Positions 1-5,607 are shown, numbered from the stretch's first letter. The stretch: 5,607 bases of DNA from Anaerolinea sp. (GCA_013824385.1 PNNU01000252.1:1-5607); one strand, 5' to 3'. Numbers and translations are program-made. The notes: a model not told the origin generated them from the letters alone.

Positions 1-762
1 ATAATCGCTGCCGGGGTTTCAGGTTTTTCGAGTGAGATTGTTTACCCCGATGAAAACCAAAATTTCATCAAAGTGGATTTACATTCAACGACCCCAATAA
101 ACAATGCATTATTTGATGCCATCCCTGTTCGCCAAAGCACACGCTCAGAATACCGCGCAGAAGTCGTTGCCCAGGGTGTTCTCAAAAAGGTATACGCCGC
201 CACATCTGAACCTGGGATAGTGCTTCAATTTATTGATGGGAAGACCGAAACAGAACGCGTGTTGGAATATGTCAATGAAGGAAATCTAAAACAATATGCA
301 GATAAAGATTTTTTGGATGAATTGATCCATTGGCTGCGCTTTAATGAAAAAGAGGCAGTGTCTTCGATGGATGGGTTGTATACGAAATGTACGGGGAATC
401 CAACTGTACCGCGTTGGTTGGGCGAAATGTTTGTCTCAGGAACCAAACCGCAAAGTCAGGCAGACGCGGATGCGAAGAAACTACGCAGCTCAGCCGGCGC
501 GGTGGTTTTTGCCACTGAGAACGATACACCAGCATCATGGGTACGCTGCGGGCAGGTATTTGAGCGTCTCTCGTTACAATTGACCAACCTTGGATTGAAA
601 TCTGCGCTACTGAATCAGCCTATTGAAATCCTTGAATTACGCGGACAGTTTCAGAGTGCTATGGGGTTGGGTGAAAATAAACCGCAGCTCATATTGCGTT
701 ATGGAATTGCGGATGTCTTGCCTTATTCACTGCGAAGGCCACTGGGTGAAATATTAATATAA
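1..762 (+). CDS. Acg-family FMN nitroreductase-like protein, C-terminal part (5' end outside window)
   Basis: The frame is open from the first base and ends at TAA 760-762, giving 253 visible residues. The GTG at 73 is an internal valine codon: it has no ribosome site, and the reading upstream of it is in frame and protein-like, so the start lies before the window. The C-terminal half carries the pattern I associate with the Acg group of the nitroreductase superfamily. This includes a PVRQSTRSEY stretch near residue 37, a WLRFNEKEA stretch near residue 110 followed by DGL, then SWVRCGQVFERLSLQ, a glycine-rich NLGLKSALLNQP segment, a PQLILRYG strand and a terminal RRPLGEIL. Family knowledge: these proteins are flavin-binding relatives of nitroreductases, often about 330-400 residues and sometimes Tat-exported, with poorly known substrates. 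Whether this one has a signal peptide cannot be seen. It is convergent with the minus-strand genes and seems functionally independent of them. An ordinary nitroreductase is the main alternative. Confidence 0.8.
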   Translation: MIAAGVSGFSSEIVYPDENQNFIKVDLHSTTPINNALFDAIPVRQSTRSEYRAEVVAQGVLKKVYAATSEPGIVLQFIDGKTETERVLEYVNEGNLKQYADKDFLDELIHWLRFNEKEAVSSMDGLYTKCTGNPTVPRWLGEMFVSGTKPQSQADADAKKLRSSAGAVVFATENDTPASWVRCGQVFERLSLQLTNLGLKSALLNQPIEILELRGQFQSAMGLGENKPQLILRYGIADVLPYSLRRPLGEILI

Positions 763-800
763 GCAAAAAATAATGCATTGAATTATGAGCTTATAAAAAT

Positions 801-832
801 AAACCAGTCTTCAATCTTGTGAAGGCTGGTTT
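801..832. terminator. Bidirectional intrinsic terminator between convergent genes
   Basis: A 13-bp stem (AAACCAGTCTTCA paired with TGAAGGCTGGTTT, one G-T wobble) encloses a 6-nt loop, ATCTTG. On the plus strand it is followed by a moderately T-rich GATTTCGTATTTT; on the minus strand by ATTTTTATAA. It lies 38 nt after the plus-strand stop and about 32 nt after the lnt-like stop on the other strand. This is the classic place for a shared terminator between converging genes. Confidence 0.8.
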
Positions 833-864
833 GATTTCGTATTTTCCACATCTTAACGAAACAA

Positions 865-2397
865 CTATTTTTCCACATTTTCCTTATTTTGTGATTTCCG
901 GGCTTTCTTTTCCAACCACCCGCTTCCAAAGGTAAAGAAGATCATCCCGGCCAGACTGATCCAACCAGCCCAATCGCCAAGGCGAGAATTGAGTGTACCT
1001 AACCCACTTCCTAATTGCACATCTGCAACCAGAGTTGCCTCTCCGCCTTCAGTGTAACTGGCCAGTGACTTAATGTGGCCAAAAGGATCAATGATCGCTG
1101 AGTCGAATCCGCCATCGGCTTTGATCATGGCAACACGGTTTTCGATGGCTCGAAAAACAACATGGCTGTAGTGTTTGTCAGCAATTGAACCCCAGTCATT
1201 GGAAGGAACCGCAATCAGTTGAGCCCCTTGACGCACCATTTTCCGGGTAGTGTCTGTGTAATCCAGATCGTAGCAAATGATTGTGGCTAGTTTGCCTATG
1301 GAAGTATCGTACACCGGATAGGTTCCGCGGCTCAAGCTGGTTTCCCCGCCAAATGTTACCGGGTGATCCTTACCAAAAACTCCCAGGAATTCACCTTGCG
1401 GATCAATCACGGTGGCTTCATTGCGGAAACCATTTTCCATATTCACGACATAACCGATTGTCAAATAAGCATTGGACTCTTGAGCCAACTTAGAGAAATC
1501 AATCTGCGAAGAGTCGATTTGCGGATCCCACATTAATGCACCTTCCGGCCAGACAATGACCTGTGCTCCATCCTTTGCGGCAAATTGAGTTTGTTCCACC
1601 ATTCTGCTGCGGATGGAGGCAGCTTTTTCGACCATGTTCTGATTCGCAGTGATAATGGGAGATAAAGAAGGTTGAATGGCAGCCACTTTTATCGTTGAGG
1701 TGTTCAAAGGCAGGTTGTATTGTACAAGGCTGATTGCTGTCCAAACAATAAAAACAGCAGCAGCAGCTAACGCCCATCGTTTTGCAAATGGAAAAGACAA
1801 AGTAACTTCACCACTTGCCAAGGTCCACCTTTTATCTATCAAAGCAATCAAGAACATGGCAAGTGATAAATTGATCAGCATGATCAACATCCCCAAGCCA
1901 ATGATCCCAAAAATACTGACTGGTTGGATAAGCCAAAGCTGACGATAAAGTGGGTAAGCAGAAAAAGCCCAGGTTCCCGCAATTGGGAGGAAGAGACGTA
2001 TCATTTCACTCCCTGCCCAACTGGCGATTCCAGCTGGGACAAACCAACGATAATCAGTATTGTCGTGAAATTTTCGAAGGCTTGATTCTGCCAAAAAACT
2101 GAGAGCACCAACTGCCAAAGGCAGCCAGATCATAAAGCTACCGGTTGGAGCAAAAACGGGACCAAGGTAGCCTTGCAACCAGACAAATATTGCCACTGCG
2201 GATGCAAGTGACGAGAGACGTTTTGGCATAATGCGATATTGTGCCACCTGAAGAGGAACCCAACCAATGAAAATCAAAGGCCATATTTCATACGGGGGAA
2301 AGGCTAAAACAAAAGCCAGACCGCTCAAGACGCTCAAACCTAAACCAATAAGAATGCGAAGAGGGGTTGATAGTTTAACAGAACCAGGTTTTTCCAT
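865..2397 (-). CDS. lnt: Lnt-like apolipoprotein N-acyltransferase (membrane nitrilase-superfamily enzyme)
   Basis: The protein has 510 residues, the usual Lnt length. The N-terminal part, to about residue 225, is a set of roughly six to eight hydrophobic helices and includes the Lnt-like AFPPYEIWPL turn near residue 33. A nitrilase domain follows, with the Glu-Lys-Cys triad readable as E285 (VWPEGALMWD), K343 (FGKDHP) and C375 (IICYDLDY), then SNDWG and RAIENR motifs. A last hydrophobic helix lies at about 476-493. Family knowledge: Lnt transfers an acyl chain from phospholipid to the N-terminal cysteine of lipoproteins at the outer face of the inner membrane. I chose ATG 2397 because GGAG sits 5 nt before it; the longer TTG start at 2448 has no ribosome site and would overlap padR. 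Oddities: CYE of E. coli Lnt is CYD here, and the FGE after the lysine is FGGE, so it is divergent. It is the second gene of a padR-lnt pair. Another acyltransferase or amidase of the same architecture remains possible. Confidence 0.82.
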   Translation of the reverse strand: MEKPGSVKLSTPLRILIGLGLSVLSGLAFVLAFPPYEIWPLIFIGWVPLQVAQYRIMPKRLSSLASAVAIFVWLQGYLGPVFAPTGSFMIWLPLAVGALSFLAESSLRKFHDNTDYRWFVPAGIASWAGSEMIRLFLPIAGTWAFSAYPLYRQLWLIQPVSIFGIIGLGMLIMLINLSLAMFLIALIDKRWTLASGEVTLSFPFAKRWALAAAAVFIVWTAISLVQYNLPLNTSTIKVAAIQPSLSPIITANQNMVEKAASIRSRMVEQTQFAAKDGAQVIVWPEGALMWDPQIDSSQIDFSKLAQESNAYLTIGYVVNMENGFRNEATVIDPQGEFLGVFGKDHPVTFGGETSLSRGTYPVYDTSIGKLATIICYDLDYTDTTRKMVRQGAQLIAVPSNDWGSIADKHYSHVVFRAIENRVAMIKADGGFDSAIIDPFGHIKSLASYTEGGEATLVADVQLGSGLGTLNSRLGDWAGWISLAGMIFFTFGSGWLEKKARKSQNKENVEK

Positions 2398-2402
2398 TTT
2401 TT

Positions 2403-2406
2403 CTCC
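2403..2406 (-). promoter_or_regulatory. Ribosome binding site deciding the lnt-like start
   Basis: GGAG on the minus strand lies five A residues upstream of ATG 2397, within the 31-nt gap after the padR stop. It favours the 510-residue protein over the in-frame TTG at 2448. Confidence 0.7.
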
Positions 2407-2428
2407 GTCAAAAAGTAATGATGCTCGT

Positions 2429-3004
2429 TTACTTCGAAAAACTTCCAAGCGTGGGAAGTGTGTACTTGTGATTTTCTATGGTATGGATCACTTTTGAGAG
2501 CCAATCAATATGGGCAACAGTTTGAGCGACCCCAAAATCAGCAGTTAACATCCAGAAGAATTGATCACGGGGGTCATCTTCCTTCATTGTTTCGCGGTTT
2601 TCTTCTGGAATTTCGGCAAAAGCTTGAAGTCTCTGCTGGTAACCAACTAAAAGGGTTCTCAAGATGTTTAGTATTTTTTCATCTTCCACTTGTCCGGCAA
2701 AGAAAAGTTGAATCAACCAAACAATTCTCGTTTCGCTATTAGGTTGCGGGGTCTCTAACCATCCTAAAAATTCATCCCGACCTTTATCGGTAATGGTATA
2801 CACTTTTTTCGGAGGCCGAGTTTCTTGAGAAATGGTCTCAACTGATAACCATCTATCTGCCTCCATACGAAAGAGGGTTTTATATATTTGAGATTGAACT
2901 GCCGGCCAAAAATGACTTATTGAAACATCAATCATCTTTTTCAGCTCATAACCAGTCATAGGTTTGTAGTTAAGAAAGCCAAGTATTGCATGTTCAAGTG
3001 ACAT
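2429..3004 (-). CDS. PadR-family transcriptional regulator with Vir-type C-terminal domain
   Basis: This is a complete 191-residue protein. Residues 1-85 form the PadR winged helix: SLEHAILGFLNYKPMTGYEL at the start, SHFWPAVQSQIYKTLFRME as recognition-helix region, then RPPKKVYTITDKGRDEFLGWL for the wing and its end. Residues about 93-180 are the helical C-terminal dimerisation domain of the larger, Vir-like PadR proteins, with many charged and aromatic residues. Family knowledge: these are usually dimeric repressors released by small molecules, and they often control their own operon. Start ATG 3004 has GAGGA 7 nt upstream (3016-3012) and a promoter just before that. The lnt-like gene follows after 31 nt without its own visible promoter, so the two are probably co-transcribed. 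The inducer cannot be read from the sequence; the likely targets are its own promoter and lnt. Confidence 0.92.
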   Translation of the reverse strand: MSLEHAILGFLNYKPMTGYELKKMIDVSISHFWPAVQSQIYKTLFRMEADRWLSVETISQETRPPKKVYTITDKGRDEFLGWLETPQPNSETRIVWLIQLFFAGQVEDEKILNILRTLLVGYQQRLQAFAEIPEENRETMKEDDPRDQFFWMLTADFGVAQTVAHIDWLSKVIHTIENHKYTLPTLGSFSK

Positions 3005-3019
3005 TATATTATCCTCATA

Positions 3020-3031
3020 GTTATATATAAC
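3020..3031. promoter_or_regulatory. Candidate PadR operator, 12-bp perfect palindrome
   Basis: GTTATATATAAC is a perfect palindrome. Flanking ATAG and CTAT extend it imperfectly, giving ATAGTG before and CTATG after on the minus strand. It lies between the padR -10 box and the padR ribosome site, close to the expected transcription start, where a bound dimer would block transcription. Family knowledge: PadR proteins bind inverted repeats in their own promoters. The AT-rich composition means chance is not excluded. Confidence 0.45.
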
Positions 3032-3040
3032 ACTATAGAT

Positions 3041-3068
3041 ATATTACCATGTGATTATAATAAGTCAA
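3041..3068 (-). promoter_or_regulatory. Sigma-70-type promoter of the padR-lnt unit
   Basis: On the minus strand TTGACT (3068-3063) is followed by 16 nt and then TAATAT (3046-3041), a good housekeeping-type match. Transcription would start near 3034, about 30 nt before the padR ATG. A perfect TATAAT also occurs at 3059-3054, but I see no -35 box at a proper distance for it. Confidence 0.6.
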
Positions 3069-3159
3069 GTCTTTTGAACGTTAGTCGATATAAAAAGAAT
3101 TAGAATCCGGATGAGAACAGGGAGAAGAATTAAATTTATGAATCCAATTCCAATTTTGT

Positions 3160-3208
3160 AAAAAAACTCATTCAAAGCTGGATGTAGTACTACATCTGAA
3201 CCGTTGAA
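3160..3208 (-). terminator. Possible terminator of the GH114-like operon, built on a 16-bp palindrome
   Basis: Read on the minus strand, 24 nt after the GH114-like stop, TTCAA (3208-3204) can pair with TTGAA (3175-3171). Between them is a perfect palindrome, GATGTAGTACTACATC (3196-3181), able to form a 6-bp stem with a GTAC loop. TGAG and then seven T's (3166-3160) follow. The internal loop (7 versus 5 nt) makes the outer pairing weak, so this is less convincing than the hairpin at 801-832. The palindrome could instead be a protein-binding site. Confidence 0.4.
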
Positions 3209-3231
3209 AGATAGAGTTATTATTTATTGTT

Positions 3232-4065
3232 TTACTGGCATGTTTTACGCCAGGCATCCAATTGAAGATTTTTTTGCAAAAGTGTAAGTGATTTGTCTTT
3301 TGCGGTGTGACAATATTTATCAATCGCTGAATATTCAATCACAAAAACAGGTTTTCCTGCTTTCACAAACGGCTCAGACTCATTGCACCATCCCTGGTCA
3401 AAACAGCTTTCAAGGATTAAGAAATCAAACCAGGGTTCCAGATCGGTGATCTGTTCGGGATCGTTCTTGAGTCCCACGGCCAAACCGCGCTGATGTGCGG
3501 CGTCAGCCAACCAACGATTAAAGGTCAATTGGTCAGAGGCAGTCAGATCAAAACCCGTATCATTCTGATAGCCATCTACATTATCGAATTCCACTCCGTC
3601 AAAGCCTTTTGAACGACATAGGTCCAATCTTGCTTCGAGGATGGGAGCCAGGTCTTTCAAGCTGCGAATGTCGAGCCAGTTTTCACCCGGCCAACCCTGA
3701 TATGCATTGCCGACCAATATCCGCTGATATTGGTCGGCATCCGGACGCCAATCTTCCACGGCGCCGGCATTGAGATAACAAATTACATGTTTTCCGCTTT
3801 GGTGAAGTTGTTGAATCACCGCATCATTCGTATCGAAGGCATCCAGCTCATAGACATCGGCATCAACCGACAGATCCAGTTCAGCGGTGAACTGGATCTG
3901 GAAGCTCAACCCTGGCGAGGGAATCCACAAGGATGAGTTTCCAGATGGAGTCACGATCACTTCAGCGTTAAGGGTGGTTTCAATCGGAACGGTTGAACAG
4001 GCATTGAATGTTAAAATGCCCAGGATCATCAATAACAGCAGGTTCCTTTTTTGGCCAAAGATCAT
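3232..4065 (-). CDS. GH114-like (endo-alpha-1,4-polygalactosaminidase-type) lipoprotein
   Basis: The protein has 277 residues. Lys6 and Arg7, a hydrophobic stretch at 9-20 and FNAC ending at C23 form a lipoprotein-type signal; the lipobox is imperfect because Phe and Asn precede Ala-Cys. From residue 47 the sequence follows the GH114/TIM-barrel pattern: WIPSPGLSFQIQ, YELDAFDTND, GKHVICYLNAG (91-101), EDWRPDA, GWPGENWLDIR (124-134), GFDGVEFDNVDGY (154-166), GLKND (198-202), LILESCF (216-222) and FVIEY (241-245). Asp161 and Glu219 are at positions expected for the acidic active-site pair. Family knowledge: GH114 enzymes cleave alpha-1,4-linked galactosamine polymers, as in exopolysaccharides; relatives are often unassigned. 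The start codon follows the stop of the AhpD-like gene directly (TAAATG), with no clear ribosome site, suggesting translational coupling. The surface location is inferred from the signal, and the substrate from family only. Confidence 0.85.
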   Translation of the reverse strand: MIFGQKRNLLLLMILGILTFNACSTVPIETTLNAEVIVTPSGNSSLWIPSPGLSFQIQFTAELDLSVDADVYELDAFDTNDAVIQQLHQSGKHVICYLNAGAVEDWRPDADQYQRILVGNAYQGWPGENWLDIRSLKDLAPILEARLDLCRSKGFDGVEFDNVDGYQNDTGFDLTASDQLTFNRWLADAAHQRGLAVGLKNDPEQITDLEPWFDFLILESCFDQGWCNESEPFVKAGKPVFVIEYSAIDKYCHTAKDKSLTLLQKNLQLDAWRKTCQ

Positions 4066-4386
4066 TTATTCGTCATAAGCTGCCAGCGCAGTTGGTAAAA
4101 CCTGTGTGACCACGTGACCGGCTGCCGGCAATGCTAACACTATCGCACTGATGACTTCTTCACGAGAAGCCCCGGCATTTTTTGCGGTTTTAACATGAAA
4201 TGGAACACCGCTTTCCATACGTAAAGCTGCCAGCACTGCCAGGTATGCCAGTGCAGAAGTTTTGGCGTCCAAAGCACTTGCAGAACCAAGCGACTGCACC
4301 ATGCTGCCCCATGCTTGTGCATGTTGAGGAGCTTCGTTCTTAAAAGTCATAAAGGCATTGCTGATTTGGGGGTTCTGATTAGTCAT
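4066..4386 (-). CDS. AhpD-like / carboxymuconolactone decarboxylase-family protein lacking the CxxC
   Basis: This is a 106-residue all-helical protein. The core ALDAKTSALAYLAVLAAL, then FHVKTAKNAGASREEVISAI (about 63-82) and a closing LPTALAAYDE match the small AhpD/CMD fold. In redox-active AhpD the motif CxxCxxxH contains the peroxidatic and resolving cysteines. Here the histidine (H64) is kept but the CxxC positions read M57-E-S-G60, and the whole protein contains no cysteine. It therefore cannot work as a thiol disulfide reductase of the AhpD kind. A binding or non-redox role is likely, but the substrate is unknown. AAAGGA lies 5 nt before ATG 4386. The start overlaps the end of the membrane-protein gene by 8 nt, and the stop abuts the GH114-like start, so it is firmly inside an operon. 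Confidence 0.82.
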   Translation of the reverse strand: MTNQNPQISNAFMTFKNEAPQHAQAWGSMVQSLGSASALDAKTSALAYLAVLAALRMESGVPFHVKTAKNAGASREEVISAIVLALPAAGHVVTQVLPTALAAYDE

Positions 4387-4846
4387 TTAAATCCTTTCCT
4401 GATTGTTTTTTGTTTTTCGGTCTCAATCCGACCATGCTGAACATAAAGCTTGCGAAGGTAGTGAGGAAGATTATTAAAAAGAACAGAATATAGTAGTAAA
4501 AGGGTAGATTAACCAGCGCTGTATACCTGATGCCGGGGTTTTCCTGGGCAAGATAAAGCACCCAGATCCACCCCGCCAGAGCCAACATCATCTGGAAGCC
4601 ATTAATAAACATTATGAGCTGACCGTACCATGCGTTTTTATCCCAAATTTTGTAGCCGCCATAGAGAGAAAGTACGGTAGAGATAATATAAGCTGGAAAA
4701 GTCACCCATGAGAATTTGGCTTGGGTTCCAAAAATGTATATGGATAGTGCAAGGAACCCAACAGCTAAAAATCCAAACAGGATGCTGACTTTTTCACGGT
4801 TTCCACGTAGAGCTTCTACCAGATCAAGTACCTTGTTTCTTTTCAA
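4379..4846 (-). CDS. Four-helix integral membrane protein, function unknown
   Basis: I do not recognise a family. With a TTG start at 4846 it has 155 residues. A basic amphipathic N-terminus (MKRNKVLDLVEALRGNREK) is followed by four hydrophobic segments at about 20-40, 47-66, 75-99 and 114-140, and then a charged tail (RPKNKKQSGKDLND). Aromatic-rich loops (KIWDKNAWYGQ; NLPFYYY) mark the membrane borders. No ATG is usable before the third helix. The TTG at 4846 has GGGAG 5 nt upstream, whereas an earlier in-frame TTG at 4858 overlaps that ribosome site and has none of its own. It sits 37 nt after the MBL-fold gene and overlaps the AhpD-like gene by 8 nt, so it is co-transcribed with both. A small sensor, transport accessory or envelope protein are all possible. 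Confidence 0.78.
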   Translation of the reverse strand: MKRNKVLDLVEALRGNREKVSILFGFLAVGFLALSIYIFGTQAKFSWVTFPAYIISTVLSLYGGYKIWDKNAWYGQLIMFINGFQMMLALAGWIWVLYLAQENPGIRYTALVNLPFYYYILFFLIIFLTTFASFMFSMVGLRPKNKKQSGKDLND

Positions 4847-4851
4847 GCTTG

Positions 4852-4856
4852 CTCCC
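4852..4856 (-). promoter_or_regulatory. Ribosome binding site deciding a TTG start of the membrane protein
   Basis: GGGAG is followed by CAAGC and then TTG 4846. The spacing of 5 nt is optimal and picks the second of two nearby in-frame TTG codons. Confidence 0.6.
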
Positions 4857-4883
4857 AAGAATAACTGAGTTGGTGACGCTTTG

Positions 4884-5570
4884 CTATTTATTCAGCATAA
4901 GCGGCTGAATAATGGCAATCTGTTCAGGCATACCCGGTATTACATCAATCTCGCTTGCTGATCGCAATACTATCGCGTTTGGTGCAAATTGGCTCACGAA
5001 TTCTTCAGCGGTAGGAGCACCGCACCAATTTTCTTGACCGGCTAGGGTGCAATGGGCCAGCAGTACCGTCCGGGCTTTGATTTGTTGCATGAAGGGCAAG
5101 ATACTCTCATGCGGAATGACATAGCCGTCTATGTTTATGATCACCAGATCAGCATTCTCTATTGACTTTAAAATTTGAGGATCAGTGATGATGCCTGAAT
5201 CTCCCAATTGGACAATTTTGACACCCCCCGTTTCATATGTAAAAATGATATTGCGCATGGTCTTGGAGGGGCCTTCAGGAGAACCTTCCCAACCCATTAA
5301 TCCAGTTACTATGATGTCTTTGACCTGGACAATTCCGGGCTCAGTGAGCACTAGCGGATTGCCACCCACTGCTCCAACATTGTTGTGATCTTCATGGATG
5401 TGGCTGACCGTGACCGCCTCCGCAGAGAGATCATCAGGCAAATCAGTGAGACCTGGGGGGCGAATACTGCCGTAAGGGTCGCTGACGATACGTGTGCCCT
5501 CCGGGCTGATGATCATAATACAAGAATTTCCAAAATAGGTTAATCGGATTGGATTAATTTCATCTGCCAT
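4884..5570 (-). CDS. UlaG-like MBL-fold metal-dependent hydrolase
   Basis: The protein has 228 residues. The opening IRLTYFGNSCIMI strand and SDPYG turn are typical of the UlaG-like branch of the metallo-beta-lactamase superfamily. Metal ligands are visible in SHIHEDHNN as H57, H59, D61 and H62; D124 in LGDSG and H173 in LLAHCT supply later ligands. Family knowledge: relatives include L-ascorbate-6-phosphate lactonase and many hydrolases of unknown substrate; they are cytosolic, usually with zinc or manganese. I chose ATG 5570 because AAGGAG lies 5 nt before it. The earlier in-frame ATG at 5597 lies next to a probable -10 box and would start almost before the transcript. It is the first visible gene of a four-gene minus-strand operon. 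The substrate cannot be predicted here; no phosphotransferase or ascorbate gene is nearby, so an ascorbate role is not supported. Confidence 0.87.
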   Translation of the reverse strand: MADEINPIRLTYFGNSCIMIISPEGTRIVSDPYGSIRPPGLTDLPDDLSAEAVTVSHIHEDHNNVGAVGGNPLVLTEPGIVQVKDIIVTGLMGWEGSPEGPSKTMRNIIFTYETGGVKIVQLGDSGIITDPQILKSIENADLVIINIDGYVIPHESILPFMQQIKARTVLLAHCTLAGQENWCGAPTAEEFVSQFAPNAIVLRSASEIDVIPGMPEQIAIIQPLMLNK

Positions 5571-5575
5571 ATTCA

Positions 5576-5581
5576 CTCCTT
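5576..5581 (-). promoter_or_regulatory. Strong ribosome binding site of the MBL-fold gene
   Basis: AAGGAG followed by TGAAT and ATG 5570 is a near-perfect Shine-Dalgarno site. It decides against the longer version beginning at 5597. Confidence 0.8.
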
Positions 5582-5598
5582 GAGAATCAACACTCATA

Positions 5599-5604
5599 AT
5601 TATA
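5599..5604 (-). promoter_or_regulatory. Probable -10 box of the MBL-fold operon promoter
   Basis: The minus strand reads TATAAT, a perfect -10 match. The expected transcription start, near 5592, is about 22 nt before ATG 5570. The -35 box would fall beyond the window end, so only half of the promoter can be judged. Confidence 0.4.
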
Positions 5605-5607
5605 AGC

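Noticed and set aside
73..762. Acg-like gene starting at GTG 73
   Set aside because: The same frame is open to the window edge with protein-like sequence, and no ribosome site precedes the GTG. The gene is cut by the window, not short.
1499..1942. Overlapping open frames opposite or beside the lnt-like gene
   Set aside because: They are out of frame with a well-matched family protein, have low-complexity or random composition and lack ribosome sites.
865..2448. Longer lnt-like protein from TTG 2448
   Set aside because: It has no ribosome site, overlaps the end of padR, and adds a charged tail foreign to the family; ATG 2397 has GGAG at 5 nt.
3054..3059. Perfect TATAAT on the minus strand as the padR -10 box
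   Set aside because: No -35-like hexamer lies 16-18 nt upstream, whereas TTGACT and TAATAT are correctly spaced.
3105..3112. ATCCGGAT 8-bp palindrome upstream of padR
   Set aside because: It is short enough to occur by chance and lies at no special distance from the promoter.
4884..5570. Assignment as L-ascorbate-6-phosphate lactonase (UlaG)
   Set aside because: Only the fold and metal motif are shared. No ascorbate transport or catabolism gene is present in the window.
4884..5597. MBL-fold protein from ATG 5597
   Set aside because: No ribosome site is visible and it sits at the probable transcription start, while ATG 5570 has AAGGAG at ideal spacing.

Overview
The window (5,607 bp, moderately AT-rich, ordinary bacterial Shine-Dalgarno sites) is compact bacterial chromosome. 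It holds one truncated gene on the plus strand and six complete genes on the minus strand. No RNA gene, transposase, integrase, CRISPR array or phage gene is visible. The gene mix is an Acg-type nitroreductase, a PadR/Vir-type regulator, an Lnt-like N-acyltransferase, a GH114-type lipoprotein and a UlaG-like metallo-hydrolase. It fits an environmental bacterium such as an Anaerolineae-type Chloroflexota, but that placement is an impression from protein style, not something the sequence proves.

Layout. Positions 1-762 (+) hold the C-terminal part of an Acg-family FMN nitroreductase-like protein whose start lies outside the window. A 13-bp-stem hairpin at 801-832 separates it from the convergent minus-strand genes and probably terminates both sides. 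On the minus strand there are two probable transcription units. The first begins at the right edge, where a TATAAT box is visible at 5599-5604. It reads a UlaG-like MBL-fold hydrolase (5570-4884), a four-helix membrane protein of unknown function (4846-4379), an AhpD-like protein lacking the redox CxxC (4386-4066) and a GH114-like lipoprotein (4065-3232). The last three are almost gapless: an 8-nt overlap, then a direct TAAATG junction. A palindrome-centred hairpin followed by seven T's (3208-3160, minus) may end this unit.

The second unit starts from a recognisable promoter (TTGACT, 16 nt, TAATAT; 3068-3041). It carries a PadR-family regulator (3004-2429) followed 31 nt later by an Lnt-like apolipoprotein N-acyltransferase (2397-865). 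A perfect 12-bp palindrome between the -10 box and the padR ribosome site is a natural autoregulatory operator.

How the genes may work together (inference): the padR-lnt pair looks like a self-regulated module for envelope lipoprotein or lipid acylation, and the adjacent operon encodes a lipoprotein that such an enzyme could acylate. The MBL, membrane, AhpD-like and GH114-like genes are co-transcribed by arrangement, but their shared pathway is not evident. I see no clear new defence or mobile system. The most interesting points are PadR coupled to a divergent Lnt, the cysteine-less AhpD-like protein in a tight operon, and the two palindromes in the padR upstream region.
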